The position numbers and the translations under genes were made by a program. A DNA stretch of 9,897 nucleotides from positions 1 through 9,897 of the forward strand of contig JAVHVN010000007.1 in the NCBI GenBank assembly GCA_032160545.1, in the 5' to 3' direction. Each line of letters starts with the position of its first letter. Position 1 is the first letter of the stretch. Of this stretch, positions 1-7,440 are shown in pieces. Source of the DNA: DATGFB01 sp032160545 (GTDB lineage: Bacteria > Actinomycetota > Actinomycetes > Mycobacteriales > Jatrophihabitantaceae). Below the pieces are notes generated by a model. It saw nothing but the letters and a program-made list of their open reading frames with translations. It did not search any database and was not told where the DNA came from.

Positions 1-1
1 C

Positions 2-700
2 CGCCTCGCCGTGGTGCTGCAGGTGCTCTACCTGATGTTCAACGAGGGCTACACCGCGAGCGGCGGTGACGTCCCGATCCGCGGCGAGCTGACCGCCGAG
101 GCGATCCGGCTCGCCCGCGTGCTGCACGCGGCGTTGCCGGGTCAGGCCGAGGTGGCCGGGCTGCTGGCGCTGCTGCTGCTGACCGAGGCGCGCCGCCCGG
201 CACGTACCGACGACGACGGCTGGCTCGTGCCGCTGGATCGCCAGGACCGCTCGAGGTGGGACGCCGGCATGGTGGCCGAGGGCATCGACCTGCTGGGCCG
301 CACGCTCGGCACCGCGCCGGCCGGGCCGTACCAGCTGCAGGCTGCGATCGCGGCCGTCCACGACGAGGCAGCGGCGGCCGGGCAGACGGACTGGCCGCAG
401 ATCCTCGCGCTGTACGACGTGCTCGAGGCGGTGGCGCCGAGCCCCGTCGTGACGCTCAACCGCGCCGTCGCGGTGGCGATGGTGCACGGCCCGCTCGCCG
501 GGCTCGCCGTGCTCGGCACGCTCGCCGCCGACGAGCGCCTGACCCACAGCCACCGGCTCGTCGCGGTGCGGGCCTACCTGCAGGAGCTCGCCGGCCGGCG
601 CGACGAGGCGCGGCAGGACTATCTCGCGGCCTCGCGGGGGACCTTGAACACGGCCGAACGCCGTTACCTGCGCATCAAGGCCGCCGAGCTGAGCGCCTAG
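2..700 (+). CDS. RNA polymerase ECF sigma factor, ECF42-type C-terminal part (5' end outside window)
   Basis: The reading frame is open from base 2 and ends at TAG 698-700, giving 232 residues with no beginning. The segment opens with VLYLMFNEGY, a hallmark just after the sigma-4 region of ECF42-type sigma factors (DUF6596 family). It continues as an alpha-helical, alanine-rich TPR-like extension with the typical NRAVAVAMV..GP..GL stretch and ends in a short RYLRIKAAEL tail. ECF42 proteins are about 400 residues, so the sigma-2 and sigma-4 DNA-binding domains lie upstream of the window. In the family the C-terminal extension is needed for activity, and genes for DGPF/YCII-like proteins are often adjacent; none is visible here. 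The GTG at 11 lies inside the conserved motif and is not a real start. It converges on the rhomboid gene with a 33-bp gap, so it is not part of the steroid operon. The family call is firm; its target genes are unknown. Confidence 0.88.
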   Translation, partial: RLAVVLQVLYLMFNEGYTASGGDVPIRGELTAEAIRLARVLHAALPGQAEVAGLLALLLLTEARRPARTDDDGWLVPLDRQDRSRWDAGMVAEGIDLLGRTLGTAPAGPYQLQAAIAAVHDEAAAAGQTDWPQILALYDVLEAVAPSPVVTLNRAVAVAMVHGPLAGLAVLGTLAADERLTHSHRLVAVRAYLQELAGRRDEARQDYLAASRGTLNTAERRYLRIKAAELSA

Positions 701-733
701 GGTGCCAGGCCGCATCCTGCCGGATCGCCAGGA

Positions 734-1534
734 TCACCACGCGACGCGGCGACGCCGCGGCAGCGGTGGCTCGGTCGTCCCGCCCTTCCGGCGCACCGCC
801 AGCCCGACGAGGGCACCGAAGACGAACCCGACGACGTGCGCGAGGTAGGCGACTCCACCCGCGTTCGACACCGCCGCACCGCTCGCGTACGCCCATTGCA
901 GGACGAACCACAGGCCGAGGACCAGCCACGCGGGCAGGCGCAAGGGGATGAAGAACAGGAAGGGCACGAGGCTCCAGACCCGGGCACGCGGCCAGAGCAC
1001 CAGGTAGGCACCGAGGACACCGGCGATGGCCCCCGACGCGCCGAGGAGAGTCTCGGTCGAGTTCGGGTCGGCGAGCGCGAATCCGTACGCAGCGACGACA
1101 CCCGCCACGAGATAGAACAGCAGAAATCGCAATCGCCCGAAGCGATCCTCGACGTTGTTGCCGAAGATCAGCAGGAACAGCATGTTGCCGAGCAGGTGCA
1201 GCCACCCGCCGTGGACGAACTCCGACGTGAGTGCCGACAGGAACGGGATCTTGTCGTACTTCGGCCTGCCCACGGCGCAGGTGCCGGGCTGCGGGCCGGG
1301 GCTGCCGGTGGCCACCTGGTTCAGGTCCTTGTTGTGCACGAGTTCGGTCGGCACCGCGGCGTAGTGGTCGTAGAACGCCAGTTGCCGGCACTGCTGGTTC
1401 AGGGAGGACGCGCCGCTGATCGACGCCGACGTGCCGGGCGTCAGCAGGAAGACGATGACGTTCGCCGCGATCAGCGCGAAGGTGACCCAGGGCGTACGGC
1501 GCAGCGGGTTGATGTCATGGACCGGGATGACCAC
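734..1534 (-). CDS. Rhomboid-family intramembrane serine protease
   Basis: This 266-residue polytopic membrane protein has the rhomboid signature. A first hydrophobic segment lies at about 17-32, followed by an extracytoplasmic stretch of about 70 residues with two cysteines (C49, C86). Next come HLLGNM at 113-118 (the HxxxN oxyanion motif), the nucleophile motif GASG with Ser167 at 165-168, and the catalytic His233 in AHVVGFVFG. Six or seven membrane segments are apparent, and the C-terminus is basic (RRKGG, PRRRR) and presumably cytoplasmic. Rhomboids cleave transmembrane segments of other membrane proteins; the substrate here cannot be told. The start is GTG at 1534 with only a weak purine-rich stretch upstream. 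The gene lies 36 bp downstream of the DapB-like gene on the same strand, so read-through from the kstD operon is possible. However, near-identical rhomboid architectures are common in actinobacteria away from steroid genes, so a functional link is doubtful. Confidence 0.93.
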   Translation of the reverse strand: MVIPVHDINPLRRTPWVTFALIAANVIVFLLTPGTSASISGASSLNQQCRQLAFYDHYAAVPTELVHNKDLNQVATGSPGPQPGTCAVGRPKYDKIPFLSALTSEFVHGGWLHLLGNMLFLLIFGNNVEDRFGRLRFLLFYLVAGVVAAYGFALADPNSTETLLGASGAIAGVLGAYLVLWPRARVWSLVPFLFFIPLRLPAWLVLGLWFVLQWAYASGAAVSNAGGVAYLAHVVGFVFGALVGLAVRRKGGTTEPPLPRRRRVAW

Positions 1535-1570
1535 GATCGCAGTCTGCCCTGCGCCCGGGGCCGGCTCACG

Positions 1571-2638
1571 CTAGCTGACGAGGCCGCGGCCGGTGACCAG
1601 TGGCAGGTCCAGCGCGGTGAGCAGGCCGGGCGGGGCGGCGACGACGGCCTCGACCGCGTTGACCAGGCGCATGGCCGTGGCCTTGAGCCCGGCGGTGTTG
1701 TGGTCGCCGTCGGTGCCGAGCAACTGCATGTCGACGGTGTAGTTGGGTTCGCCGGTGATCTGCACCCGGTAGCAGCCCTGGCCGGCCGGTTGCGGCCAGT
1801 CCGGGCCGAGGTCGGGACGCAGCCGGGTGACGTGCTCGAGGACGACCGCGGGCCGGCCGCGGTACATCCCCAGGACCTCGAAGCGCAGGGCCGCCATGGT
1901 GCCCTCGGCGATCGTGCCCGACGCGATCTCGAAGGTCTCGGGGGCCGGCAGCTTGATCACGGTCTCCTTGAGCTCGTCCAGCTCGATGCCGAGACCGGCC
2001 GCGATCTGGCGTACGACCGAGCCCCACGCGAGCGACAGCACGCCGGGCATGAGCAGCATCGGCGTGTGGTCCATCGGCTTGCCGAAACCCATGACGTCGA
2101 ACATCACGGTGGGGCTGTCGTAGGTGGAGTAGTCGAGCAGCTCGGTGCAGCGCACCTCGTCGATGCGCTCGGAGACGCTCGTGAGCACGAGCGGCAGCCA
2201 GTCGTTGGCGAAGCCGGGGTCGACGCCGTTGACCCACAGGGAGGCGCCGCCGTCGGCGGCGGCCTTGCGGATCGGATCGGTCAGCTCGGGCGGCACGACG
2301 CCGTCCGGGTACTGCAGGAACACCGGGCTGCTCGACACCACGTTGATGCCCGCCGCCAGGAACCGCTTCAGGTCCTCGACAGCGTCCGGCAGCCGGTTGT
2401 CGGCCATCGCCGTGTGCACGATGCAGTCCGGCCGCAGGGCGATCAGCGCATCGGCATCGGCGGTGGCGGTGACGCCGAGGTCACGGCCCAGCCCGGCGAG
2501 CCGGCCCGCGTCGTGACCCGCCTTCTGCTCGCTCGACACCCACACGCCGACGAGCTCGAGCTCGGGGCGTGCGTCGATACCGGCGATCGCGTGCCGGCCC
2601 ACGTTGCCGGTGCTCCACTGCACAACGCGAATTGCCAC
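1571..2638 (-). CDS. DapB/2,4-diaminopentanoate dehydrogenase-like NAD(P)-dependent oxidoreductase, substrate unknown
   Basis: The product is 355 residues. The N-terminus (VAIRVVQWSTGNVG) begins a Rossmann fold with the loop QWSTGNVG at 7-14. VGVWV at about 30-34 and HTAMAD at 75-80 fit the nucleotide-binding half of dihydrodipicolinate-reductase-like proteins. The motif NGVDPGF at 137-143 and the later alpha/beta half fit the 2,4-diaminopentanoate dehydrogenase C-terminal family. It is much longer than true DapB (about 245-270), so lysine synthesis is unlikely. The open frame runs upstream to 3745, but the start is GTG at 2638, with AGGAG eight bases before it (2647-2651, minus strand) and the Rossmann motif immediately after. 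It lies 11 bp behind the SDR stop, and its Shine-Dalgarno overlaps that stop codon, so the two are coupled. From memory, M. tuberculosis Rv0926c is similar and sits next to an SDR like the one here. The reaction is unknown; an NAD(P)-linked redox step on a steroid intermediate is only an inference from the operon. Confidence 0.85.
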   Translation of the reverse strand: MAIRVVQWSTGNVGRHAIAGIDARPELELVGVWVSSEQKAGHDAGRLAGLGRDLGVTATADADALIALRPDCIVHTAMADNRLPDAVEDLKRFLAAGINVVSSSPVFLQYPDGVVPPELTDPIRKAAADGGASLWVNGVDPGFANDWLPLVLTSVSERIDEVRCTELLDYSTYDSPTVMFDVMGFGKPMDHTPMLLMPGVLSLAWGSVVRQIAAGLGIELDELKETVIKLPAPETFEIASGTIAEGTMAALRFEVLGMYRGRPAVVLEHVTRLRPDLGPDWPQPAGQGCYRVQITGEPNYTVDMQLLGTDGDHNTAGLKATAMRLVNAVEAVVAAPPGLLTALDLPLVTGRGLVS

Positions 2639-2649
2639 GGGGCTGGCTC

Positions 2650-3441
2650 CTAGAGGTCCGGGATGGGGAGATCCATGTTGGGCTTCTGCAGGCCACCGTG
2701 GACGTCGAGCACGGCACCGGTCAGGTAGGACCCGGCCGGCGAGGCGAGGTAGACGACGGCCGCGGCGATGTCGTCGGTGCTGCCGAGCCGCCGCAGCGGT
2801 GTGAGCCGCTCGATGCCGCTGCGCATCGCGTCGTCGGCCGCGACCAGCTCGAGGGCGGAGGTCACCGTCGATCCGACGGCGACGGCGTTCACGCGCACCC
2901 GCGGCGCGAGGTCCTCGGCCGCGAGCTCGGTGTAGTGGATCAGGGCGCCCTTGGCCGTGCCGTAAGCGAGGTAGCCGCGCCCGGCGACCTTGCCGACCAC
3001 GCTCGCGATGTTGATCACCGAGCCGCCGCCGTTCTCGAGCATCACCGGCACCGCACTGGTGGTCAGCGCGTGCGCCGTCGAGACGTTCCAGTGGAACGCG
3101 CGCTCGAGGAAGCCGACGGAGGTGTCGAGATAGCTGCGCGGCATCGTCCCGCCGACGTTGTTCACCACGATGTCGAGCCGTCCGAACGCCGCCTGCGCCG
3201 CGGCGGCGAGCCCGCGGATCGCGGCCTCGTCGTTCAGGTCCGCCGCGACGACGTGCGCCTTGCGGCCGATTGCCTCGATCCGGGACTTCACGACGTCGAG
3301 CTGCTCGGGCGTGCGCGCCGAGATCACGACGTCGGCGCCTGCCTCGGCCAGGGCGATCGCCGAGGCGGCGCCTATGCCGCGGCCCGCGCCGGTGACGACG
3401 GCGACCTGGCCGGTGACGGTGAACCTGTCGAGGATGCTCAT
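2650..3441 (-). CDS. Short-chain dehydrogenase/reductase (classical SDR), steroid-operon member
   Basis: This 263-residue classical SDR is complete. The cofactor motif TGAGRGIG is at 17-24, NNVG at 94-97, and the catalytic tetrad Asn119, Ser147, Tyr160 and Lys164 (YGTAK) has the standard family spacing. The residue after the second beta strand is Ser-Ala-Arg (SARTPEQ, 41-47) rather than an acidic residue, which is more compatible with NADP(H) than NAD(H), though this is not decisive. The tail NMDLPIPDL is distinctive and, from memory, close to that of M. tuberculosis Rv0927c. The start is ATG 3441 with AGGAG four bases upstream (3446-3450). The ATG overlaps the TGA of the preceding flavoprotein gene (ATGA, 3438-3441), and the DapB-like gene follows after 11 bp. 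A 3- or 17-hydroxysteroid dehydrogenase role fits the neighbours, but substrate cannot be read from SDR sequence. The fold and enzyme class are near certain, the substrate is a guess. Confidence 0.93.
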   Translation of the reverse strand: MSILDRFTVTGQVAVVTGAGRGIGAASAIALAEAGADVVISARTPEQLDVVKSRIEAIGRKAHVVAADLNDEAAIRGLAAAAQAAFGRLDIVVNNVGGTMPRSYLDTSVGFLERAFHWNVSTAHALTTSAVPVMLENGGGSVINIASVVGKVAGRGYLAYGTAKGALIHYTELAAEDLAPRVRVNAVAVGSTVTSALELVAADDAMRSGIERLTPLRRLGSTDDIAAAVVYLASPAGSYLTGAVLDVHGGLQKPNMDLPIPDL

Positions 3442-4883
3442 TTGGCTCCTGCCGCCGCGCGACCGGCGCGCCGGCCGAAATAGGTGGAGTCGCCCAGCGA
3501 GACGCCGCTGCAGTAGCCCTGCGCCGCCACCCCGGACGTCGTGCGCCCCGCGGCGTAGAGCCCGGGGATCGGGTCGCCGTCGAGGTCGAGCACCTCGCCG
3601 TCGATGCCCGTGTGCAGGCCGCCGAGCGTGAACGGCGCGTAGACGAACTTGTCGGAGCGCAGGTCGAACGCGGCGAGCGGCCCCAGCAGCGGGGCCAGCA
3701 GCGGTGGCCGCTTGTGGAACAGCGGGTCCTCGCCCTGCTCGGCATGCTCGTTGAAGTAGCCGACGGTGTCCTGCAGCGAGCCGGGCGGCAGCCCGATCTC
3801 GGCCTCGAGCTCGGCGGCGGTCTCGCAGACCCATGCCGCCGTCGCGCCCAGCCAGTGCGGCGCGTAGTGCGCCTCGTCGACGACGAGGTAGGCCTGGCCG
3901 CCTTCGTCGACGAGCGCGCGCTGGCCGGCCCGGCCCATGTAGGTGTCCTCGTTGACGAAGCGCCGGCCGAGACCGTTGACGAGGATGCCGAACTTGAGGC
4001 TGCGCGGCGCGTTGAACGGCAGCGCGCACTCGACGGAGTCCATGCGCTTCACCGCGGCACCGACCGCCTGCGCGATCCGGATGCCGCGGCCGTCGTCACC
4101 CTCGGTGCCGAGACGCAGTGGCGTGAGCTGCAGGACCGGCGCGTACTGCTCGACCATCTCGGGACTGTTGACGAAGCCCCCCGCGGTGAGCACGACTCCC
4201 GTCCGCGCGCGCACCGTGACCTCGTCGCCGTAGCGCACGGCGACGACACCGCAGACGCGGTTGTCGCCGTCGACCACCAGCCGGTCCGCCCGGGTGTCGA
4301 ACAGCGGCCGGGCGCCGGCGTCGAGCGCCGCCTTCGTCAGCACCGCCATGAGCGCGGATCCCCCGGGCTTGGCGCCCTTGGTGCAGTGCGCGCGGGGGAC
4401 GGGCGGCACGAGCTCGTCGAACGGGTGGGCGTTCTCGCCGCCGGTGTACATCAGCCCCTCGTCGTCGGCGGGCGAGGTGCCCCCGCCCTCGGGGTGGTAG
4501 GTGCCGACGAACTGCACGCCGCGCTCGACGAGCCAGTCGTGATGCTCGACGCTCTGCTCGCAGTACAGGCGCACCTTCGCCTCGTCGGGCGCCGGCCCGC
4601 ACGCCGCGAGCAGGAACGTCGTCATGTTCTCGGCCGAGTCGTGGAAACCGGCCGCGTGCTGGGTCGCCGTCCCCCCGCCGAGGTACACCATGCCGTCGCT
4701 CATCGCGGCGGCACCGCCCGGCGCTGCGGTCCGTTCGAGAACGAGCACCGAGGCCGCCGCGGTCGCGGCCTCCCAGGCGGCCGCCGAGCCCGCCGCGCCG
4801 AAGCCGACGACGACCACGTCGGCCTCGATCTCCCAGCTGCCGATCTCCGCGGCCGGGCGCGGTGCCACCGAGGAGTTGGTCAT
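3438..4883 (-). CDS. FAD-dependent 3-ketosteroid delta4-(5alpha)-dehydrogenase candidate
   Basis: This 481-residue flavoprotein belongs to the FAD_binding_2 (fumarate reductase/KstD) family. The dinucleotide motif GFGAAG is at 27-32, with Glu50 ending the second beta strand. The C-terminal FAD-binding segment GLYAAGRTTSG is at 441-451. It lacks the YxGPG motif of delta1-dehydrogenases. Instead it has NEDTYMGRAG (Tyr315) and GYCSGVSLGD (Tyr457, Ser459). As I recall, the delta4-(5alpha)-dehydrogenase of Rhodococcus jostii RHA1 uses Tyr319, Tyr466 and Ser468, and the spacing and context match. The reaction would convert 5alpha-3-ketosteroids to 4-ene-3-ketosteroids, supplying KstD. The start is ATG 4883, which overlaps the TGA of the hydratase gene (ATGA 4880-4883). 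No clear Shine-Dalgarno is seen, so translational coupling is likely. The frame is open upstream to 5096, but that part is low-complexity antisense-like sequence inside the hydratase gene. Other 3-ketosteroid or bile-acid delta4 substrates (5beta) remain possible. Confidence 0.85.
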   Translation of the reverse strand: MTNSSVAPRPAAEIGSWEIEADVVVVGFGAAGSAAAWEAATAAASVLVLERTAAPGGAAAMSDGMVYLGGGTATQHAAGFHDSAENMTTFLLAACGPAPDEAKVRLYCEQSVEHHDWLVERGVQFVGTYHPEGGGTSPADDEGLMYTGGENAHPFDELVPPVPRAHCTKGAKPGGSALMAVLTKAALDAGARPLFDTRADRLVVDGDNRVCGVVAVRYGDEVTVRARTGVVLTAGGFVNSPEMVEQYAPVLQLTPLRLGTEGDDGRGIRIAQAVGAAVKRMDSVECALPFNAPRSLKFGILVNGLGRRFVNEDTYMGRAGQRALVDEGGQAYLVVDEAHYAPHWLGATAAWVCETAAELEAEIGLPPGSLQDTVGYFNEHAEQGEDPLFHKRPPLLAPLLGPLAAFDLRSDKFVYAPFTLGGLHTGIDGEVLDLDGDPIPGLYAAGRTTSGVAAQGYCSGVSLGDSTYFGRRAGRAAAGAK

Positions 4884-5752
4884 GCCAGCACCAGTTCGGC
4901 GTCGCTCAGCGCGGGTGCGCCGTCGCGCTCGTGCACGCTCGTCCGCACGACGAACCGCTCGCCATTGGCGGTGTTGTCCCGCCAGGCCTCCGTCCGCAGC
5001 GTCTCGCCGGGGAAGACCACCCCGGTGAACCGCACGCCGAAGGCCCGCACCCGGGTCACGTCGCCGTCGAGCAGCTCGTCGACCAGCGACTTGCACACGA
5101 TGCCGAACGTCGCCAGGCCGTGCAGGATCGGCGCGGGGAACCCGGCCGCCGCGGCGAACTCCGGGTCGCTGTGCAGCGGGTTGCGGTCACCCAGCAACCG
5201 GTACCAGAGCGCCTGCTGCGGCAGCGTCTTCGTGTAGATCAGCGCGTCGGGCTCACGCTCCGGACGGGCGTTGGAGCCCGACGGCCCGCGCTCGCCACCG
5301 AAGCCGCCCTCGCCGCGCGCGAAGATGCTCGACGTCGCCGTCCAGAGCGGCTGACCGTCGAGATCGTGGACCGCGGTCTCGGTCACCACGACGGCGGCCG
5401 ACCCCTTGTCGAAGACATCGGCCACGCGCACCTGCGCGCGGGCCTTGCCCGACACCGGCAACGGCCGGTGTGCCTCGACGCGCTGCGAGCCGTGCAGCAC
5501 CTTGGCGAGGTCGATCTGGATGCCGGGGTAGGAGACCCGCGGCGCCTCGGTCTCGCGCAGCGTCCCTGCGACGACGGCGAACGTGGGCAGCACCTGGGTG
5601 TCCTGCTCGGTGGCGTAGCGCAGCTCGCGCGGCAGCGTCGGGGGAGCGCCGGCGCCCAGCGCGAGGTGGTAGAGAAGCACGTCCGAGGTGCTCCACTCGA
5701 ACTCCCGCTCGGGCAGCGTCGCGCCGATCGCGACGGCCGGGTCAATCGGCAC
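4880..5752 (-). CDS. hsd4B: MaoC-fold 2-enoyl-CoA hydratase, Hsd4B type
   Basis: The 290-residue protein is a double-hotdog hydratase. The N-terminal half (about 1-150) is a degenerate hotdog. The C-terminal half carries the MaoC/hydratase-2 signature YRLLGDRNPLHSD at 184-196, with catalytic Asp189 and His194, followed by PAPILHGLATFG. It hydrates trans-2-enoyl-CoA thioesters to 3-hydroxyacyl-CoA. In steroid clusters the Hsd4B-type enzyme is assigned to side-chain beta-oxidation. In M. tuberculosis the kstD (Rv3537) and hsd4B (Rv3538) genes are adjacent, and length (about 286) and N-terminus (PIDP..A.GA) agree. The frame is open to 5782, but the GTG at 5752 is the start: AAGGAG lies seven bases upstream (5760-5765) and the protein begins at the family N-terminus. 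It overlaps the end of kstD by 11 bp and overlaps the next flavoprotein gene by ATGA. The exact acyl-CoA substrate is not shown by the sequence. Confidence 0.9.
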   Translation of the reverse strand: MPIDPAVAIGATLPEREFEWSTSDVLLYHLALGAGAPPTLPRELRYATEQDTQVLPTFAVVAGTLRETEAPRVSYPGIQIDLAKVLHGSQRVEAHRPLPVSGKARAQVRVADVFDKGSAAVVVTETAVHDLDGQPLWTATSSIFARGEGGFGGERGPSGSNARPEREPDALIYTKTLPQQALWYRLLGDRNPLHSDPEFAAAAGFPAPILHGLATFGIVCKSLVDELLDGDVTRVRAFGVRFTGVVFPGETLRTEAWRDNTANGERFVVRTSVHERDGAPALSDAELVLA

Positions 5753-7439
5753 CGTGCAGCTCCTTCGCGTCGTTGCGGGCACGCGCGACCACGTCGAGGG
5801 CCGCGAGGTAGCCGAACGTGATCGCCGGGCCGATCGTGGCTCCCGGTCCCGCGTAGGTGTGCCCCATGACCGGCGCGCTCACGTTGCCCGCCGCGTAGAG
5901 GCCGTCGATGACCGAACCGTCCTCGCGCAGCACCCGGCCGGCGACGTCGGTGCGCAGGCCGCCCTTCGTCCCGAGGTCGCCCGGCACCATCGTGATCGCG
6001 TAGTAGGGCGGCTTCGACAACGGCGCGAGGCTCGGGTTCGTCATCCGCGGGTCACCGTAGTAGCGGTCGTAGCCGCTCTCGCCGCGGCCGAAGTCCTCGT
6101 CCTTGCCCGCACGCGCGAAGCCGTTGAACCGTTCGACGGTCGCAGCCAGCGCGGCCGGGTCGACGCCCAGCTTCGCCGCGAGCTGCTCGATCGTGCCGGC
6201 CCGGACGAGCGCACCGGCCTGGTACCAGCGTCCGGGGAACGGCCGTCGCGGCGGGACGCCCGCGAAGGGATAGCGGTTGCGATAGCCCTGGTCGATGACC
6301 ATCCACGCCGGGAGGTTCGCGGCGGGGCCGGTACCGCGGCCGAAGTCGCCGCCGTACATGCGATGGACCGCCTCGACGTAGGGCAGCGCCTCGTTCATGA
6401 ACCGCTCGCCGCGCGCGTTCACCATGATCCCGCCGGGCAGGGTCCGCTCGGCGAGGCAGAACCACGGCCCGCCGCTGAGCGGGATGGACGGGCCCCACCA
6501 GGCGTCGTCCATCAGCTCGAGCGCCGCGCCGAGCTTGGCGCCGGCCACGATGCCGTCGCCGGTGTTGGCCTTCGCCCCGACGCTCCACTCGGTGCCGATC
6601 GGCTCGCGCTGGTACTTCTGGCGCATCTCGGCATTGTGCTCGAACCCGCCGCAGCAGAGGATCACTCCGTGCCGTGCCCGCAGCAGGCGCTGCTCACCCT
6701 GGTGCGAGACCACCACACCGGCAACCGCGCCGTCCTCGGTGTGCAGGTCGACGAGCGCGGTCTCCAGCAGCAGCGGCACTCCGGCCCGGTCGACGCCGAT
6801 GCGCAGCGCGGCCGCAAGTGCCTGCCCGCGCACCAGCAGCCGCTTGCGCGTGAGCATCGCCCAGCTCCAGCGCAGCCCGACGCGCAGGACGCGCAGTGGG
6901 CCCTTGGGGTGCCGCAGCATCAGGTTCAGCCAGCGGTAGTCGGCCTGGGTGACCGAGACGTTGAGCGGGGCCTTGCCGTAGTCGGGCTCGAGCTTCGCGA
7001 GCTGGGGGCCCAGTACCCGGCCGTCGAAGGGCGTGGGCTCGACGGAGCGACCACCCACGCGCCCGCCGGGCGCCTCGGGGTAGTAGTCGGAGTATCCAGG
7101 CACCCATTGCATGCGCAGCGGCGCGTTGCGGAAGAGGAACGACAGCGCCTCGGGACCGCGCTCGAGATAGGTGTCGATGCGCTCCGCGGGCACGACGTCG
7201 CCGATGATCGCGTGCAGGTAGGCCCGCGCGTCCTCAGCGGTGTCGCTCACCCCGGCGCGTCGCAGCGCCTCGTTGCCGGGGATCCACACGCCTCCGCCTG
7301 AGCGGGCCGTGGAGCCGCCGAAGTGCTCTGCCTTCTCGACGAGCACGGTGCGCAGGCCCGCGTGAGCCGCGGCCATCGCCGCGGTCATCCCCGCTGCGCC
7401 GCTCCCGACGACGACGACGTCGTACTCGTCCCCTGGCAT
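5742..7439 (-). CDS. kstD: 3-ketosteroid delta1-dehydrogenase (3-oxosteroid 1-dehydrogenase)
   Basis: The 565-residue flavoprotein matches KstD in length (M. tuberculosis KstD is about 563). It has the FAD motif GSGAAG at 12-17 followed by VEKAEHFGGSTARSGGG, where the GGSTA loop is a KstD hallmark. A tyrosine cluster YSDYYPE lies at 116-122 and NEALPYVE at 349-356 (Tyr354). The C-terminal HTYAGPGATIGPAITFGY holds Tyr529 and Gly533. These correspond to the Tyr119, Tyr318, Tyr487 and Gly491 active-site set described for Rhodococcus KSTD1. The enzyme inserts the 1,2 double bond into ring A of 3-ketosteroids, for example androstenedione to androstadienedione. With the 9alpha-hydroxylase KshAB (not in this window) it opens ring B. 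The start is ATG 7439 without a Shine-Dalgarno, consistent with leaderless translation from the promoter described separately. It is the first gene of the minus-strand operon and diverges from hsaE across a 98-bp region with two KstR-type boxes. Confidence 0.96.
   Translation of the reverse strand: MPGDEYDVVVVGSGAAGMTAAMAAAHAGLRTVLVEKAEHFGGSTARSGGGVWIPGNEALRRAGVSDTAEDARAYLHAIIGDVVPAERIDTYLERGPEALSFLFRNAPLRMQWVPGYSDYYPEAPGGRVGGRSVEPTPFDGRVLGPQLAKLEPDYGKAPLNVSVTQADYRWLNLMLRHPKGPLRVLRVGLRWSWAMLTRKRLLVRGQALAAALRIGVDRAGVPLLLETALVDLHTEDGAVAGVVVSHQGEQRLLRARHGVILCCGGFEHNAEMRQKYQREPIGTEWSVGAKANTGDGIVAGAKLGAALELMDDAWWGPSIPLSGGPWFCLAERTLPGGIMVNARGERFMNEALPYVEAVHRMYGGDFGRGTGPAANLPAWMVIDQGYRNRYPFAGVPPRRPFPGRWYQAGALVRAGTIEQLAAKLGVDPAALAATVERFNGFARAGKDEDFGRGESGYDRYYGDPRMTNPSLAPLSKPPYYAITMVPGDLGTKGGLRTDVAGRVLREDGSVIDGLYAAGNVSAPVMGHTYAGPGATIGPAITFGYLAALDVVARARNDAKELHGAD
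5760..5765 (-). promoter_or_regulatory. Ribosome binding site that fixes the hsd4B GTG start
   Basis: AAGGAG on the minus strand lies seven bases before the GTG at 5752, inside the last codons of kstD. It selects that GTG over the upstream in-frame start at 5782 and shows that the 11-bp gene overlap is real. Confidence 0.8.
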
Positions 7440-7440
7440 G

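Noticed and set aside
714..734. ATCCTG/CAGGAT inverted repeat between the convergent sigma factor and rhomboid genes, considered as a terminator
   Set aside because: Only six base pairs with a nine-base loop and no T-run on either side; too weak to call.
836..2653. 605-codon plus-strand open frame antisense to the rhomboid and DapB-like genes
   Set aside because: Rich in Arg, Gly, Asp and Ala without any domain. It is the expected open antisense frame of GC-rich genes, and the opposite strand carries clear protein families.
1571..3745. Apparent 724-residue fusion that would put extra sequence in front of the DapB-like protein
   Set aside because: The upstream part is an out-of-frame reading of the SDR and flavoprotein genes. 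A GTG with a good AGGAG at 2638 starts the family sequence.
3612..5237. Long plus-strand open frame (541 codons) across the flavoprotein and hydratase genes
   Set aside because: Antisense shadow of two well-supported genes, with no motif and biased composition.
5753..5782. Ten-residue N-terminal extension of the MaoC-type hydratase from the start at 5782
   Set aside because: The GTG at 5752 has a near-ideal Shine-Dalgarno and matches the family N-terminus; the extension is unlike it.
5688..7301. Long plus-strand open frame (537 codons) antisense to kstD
   Set aside because: KstD motifs are intact on the minus strand; the plus-strand translation is repetitive and lacks any recognisable fold.
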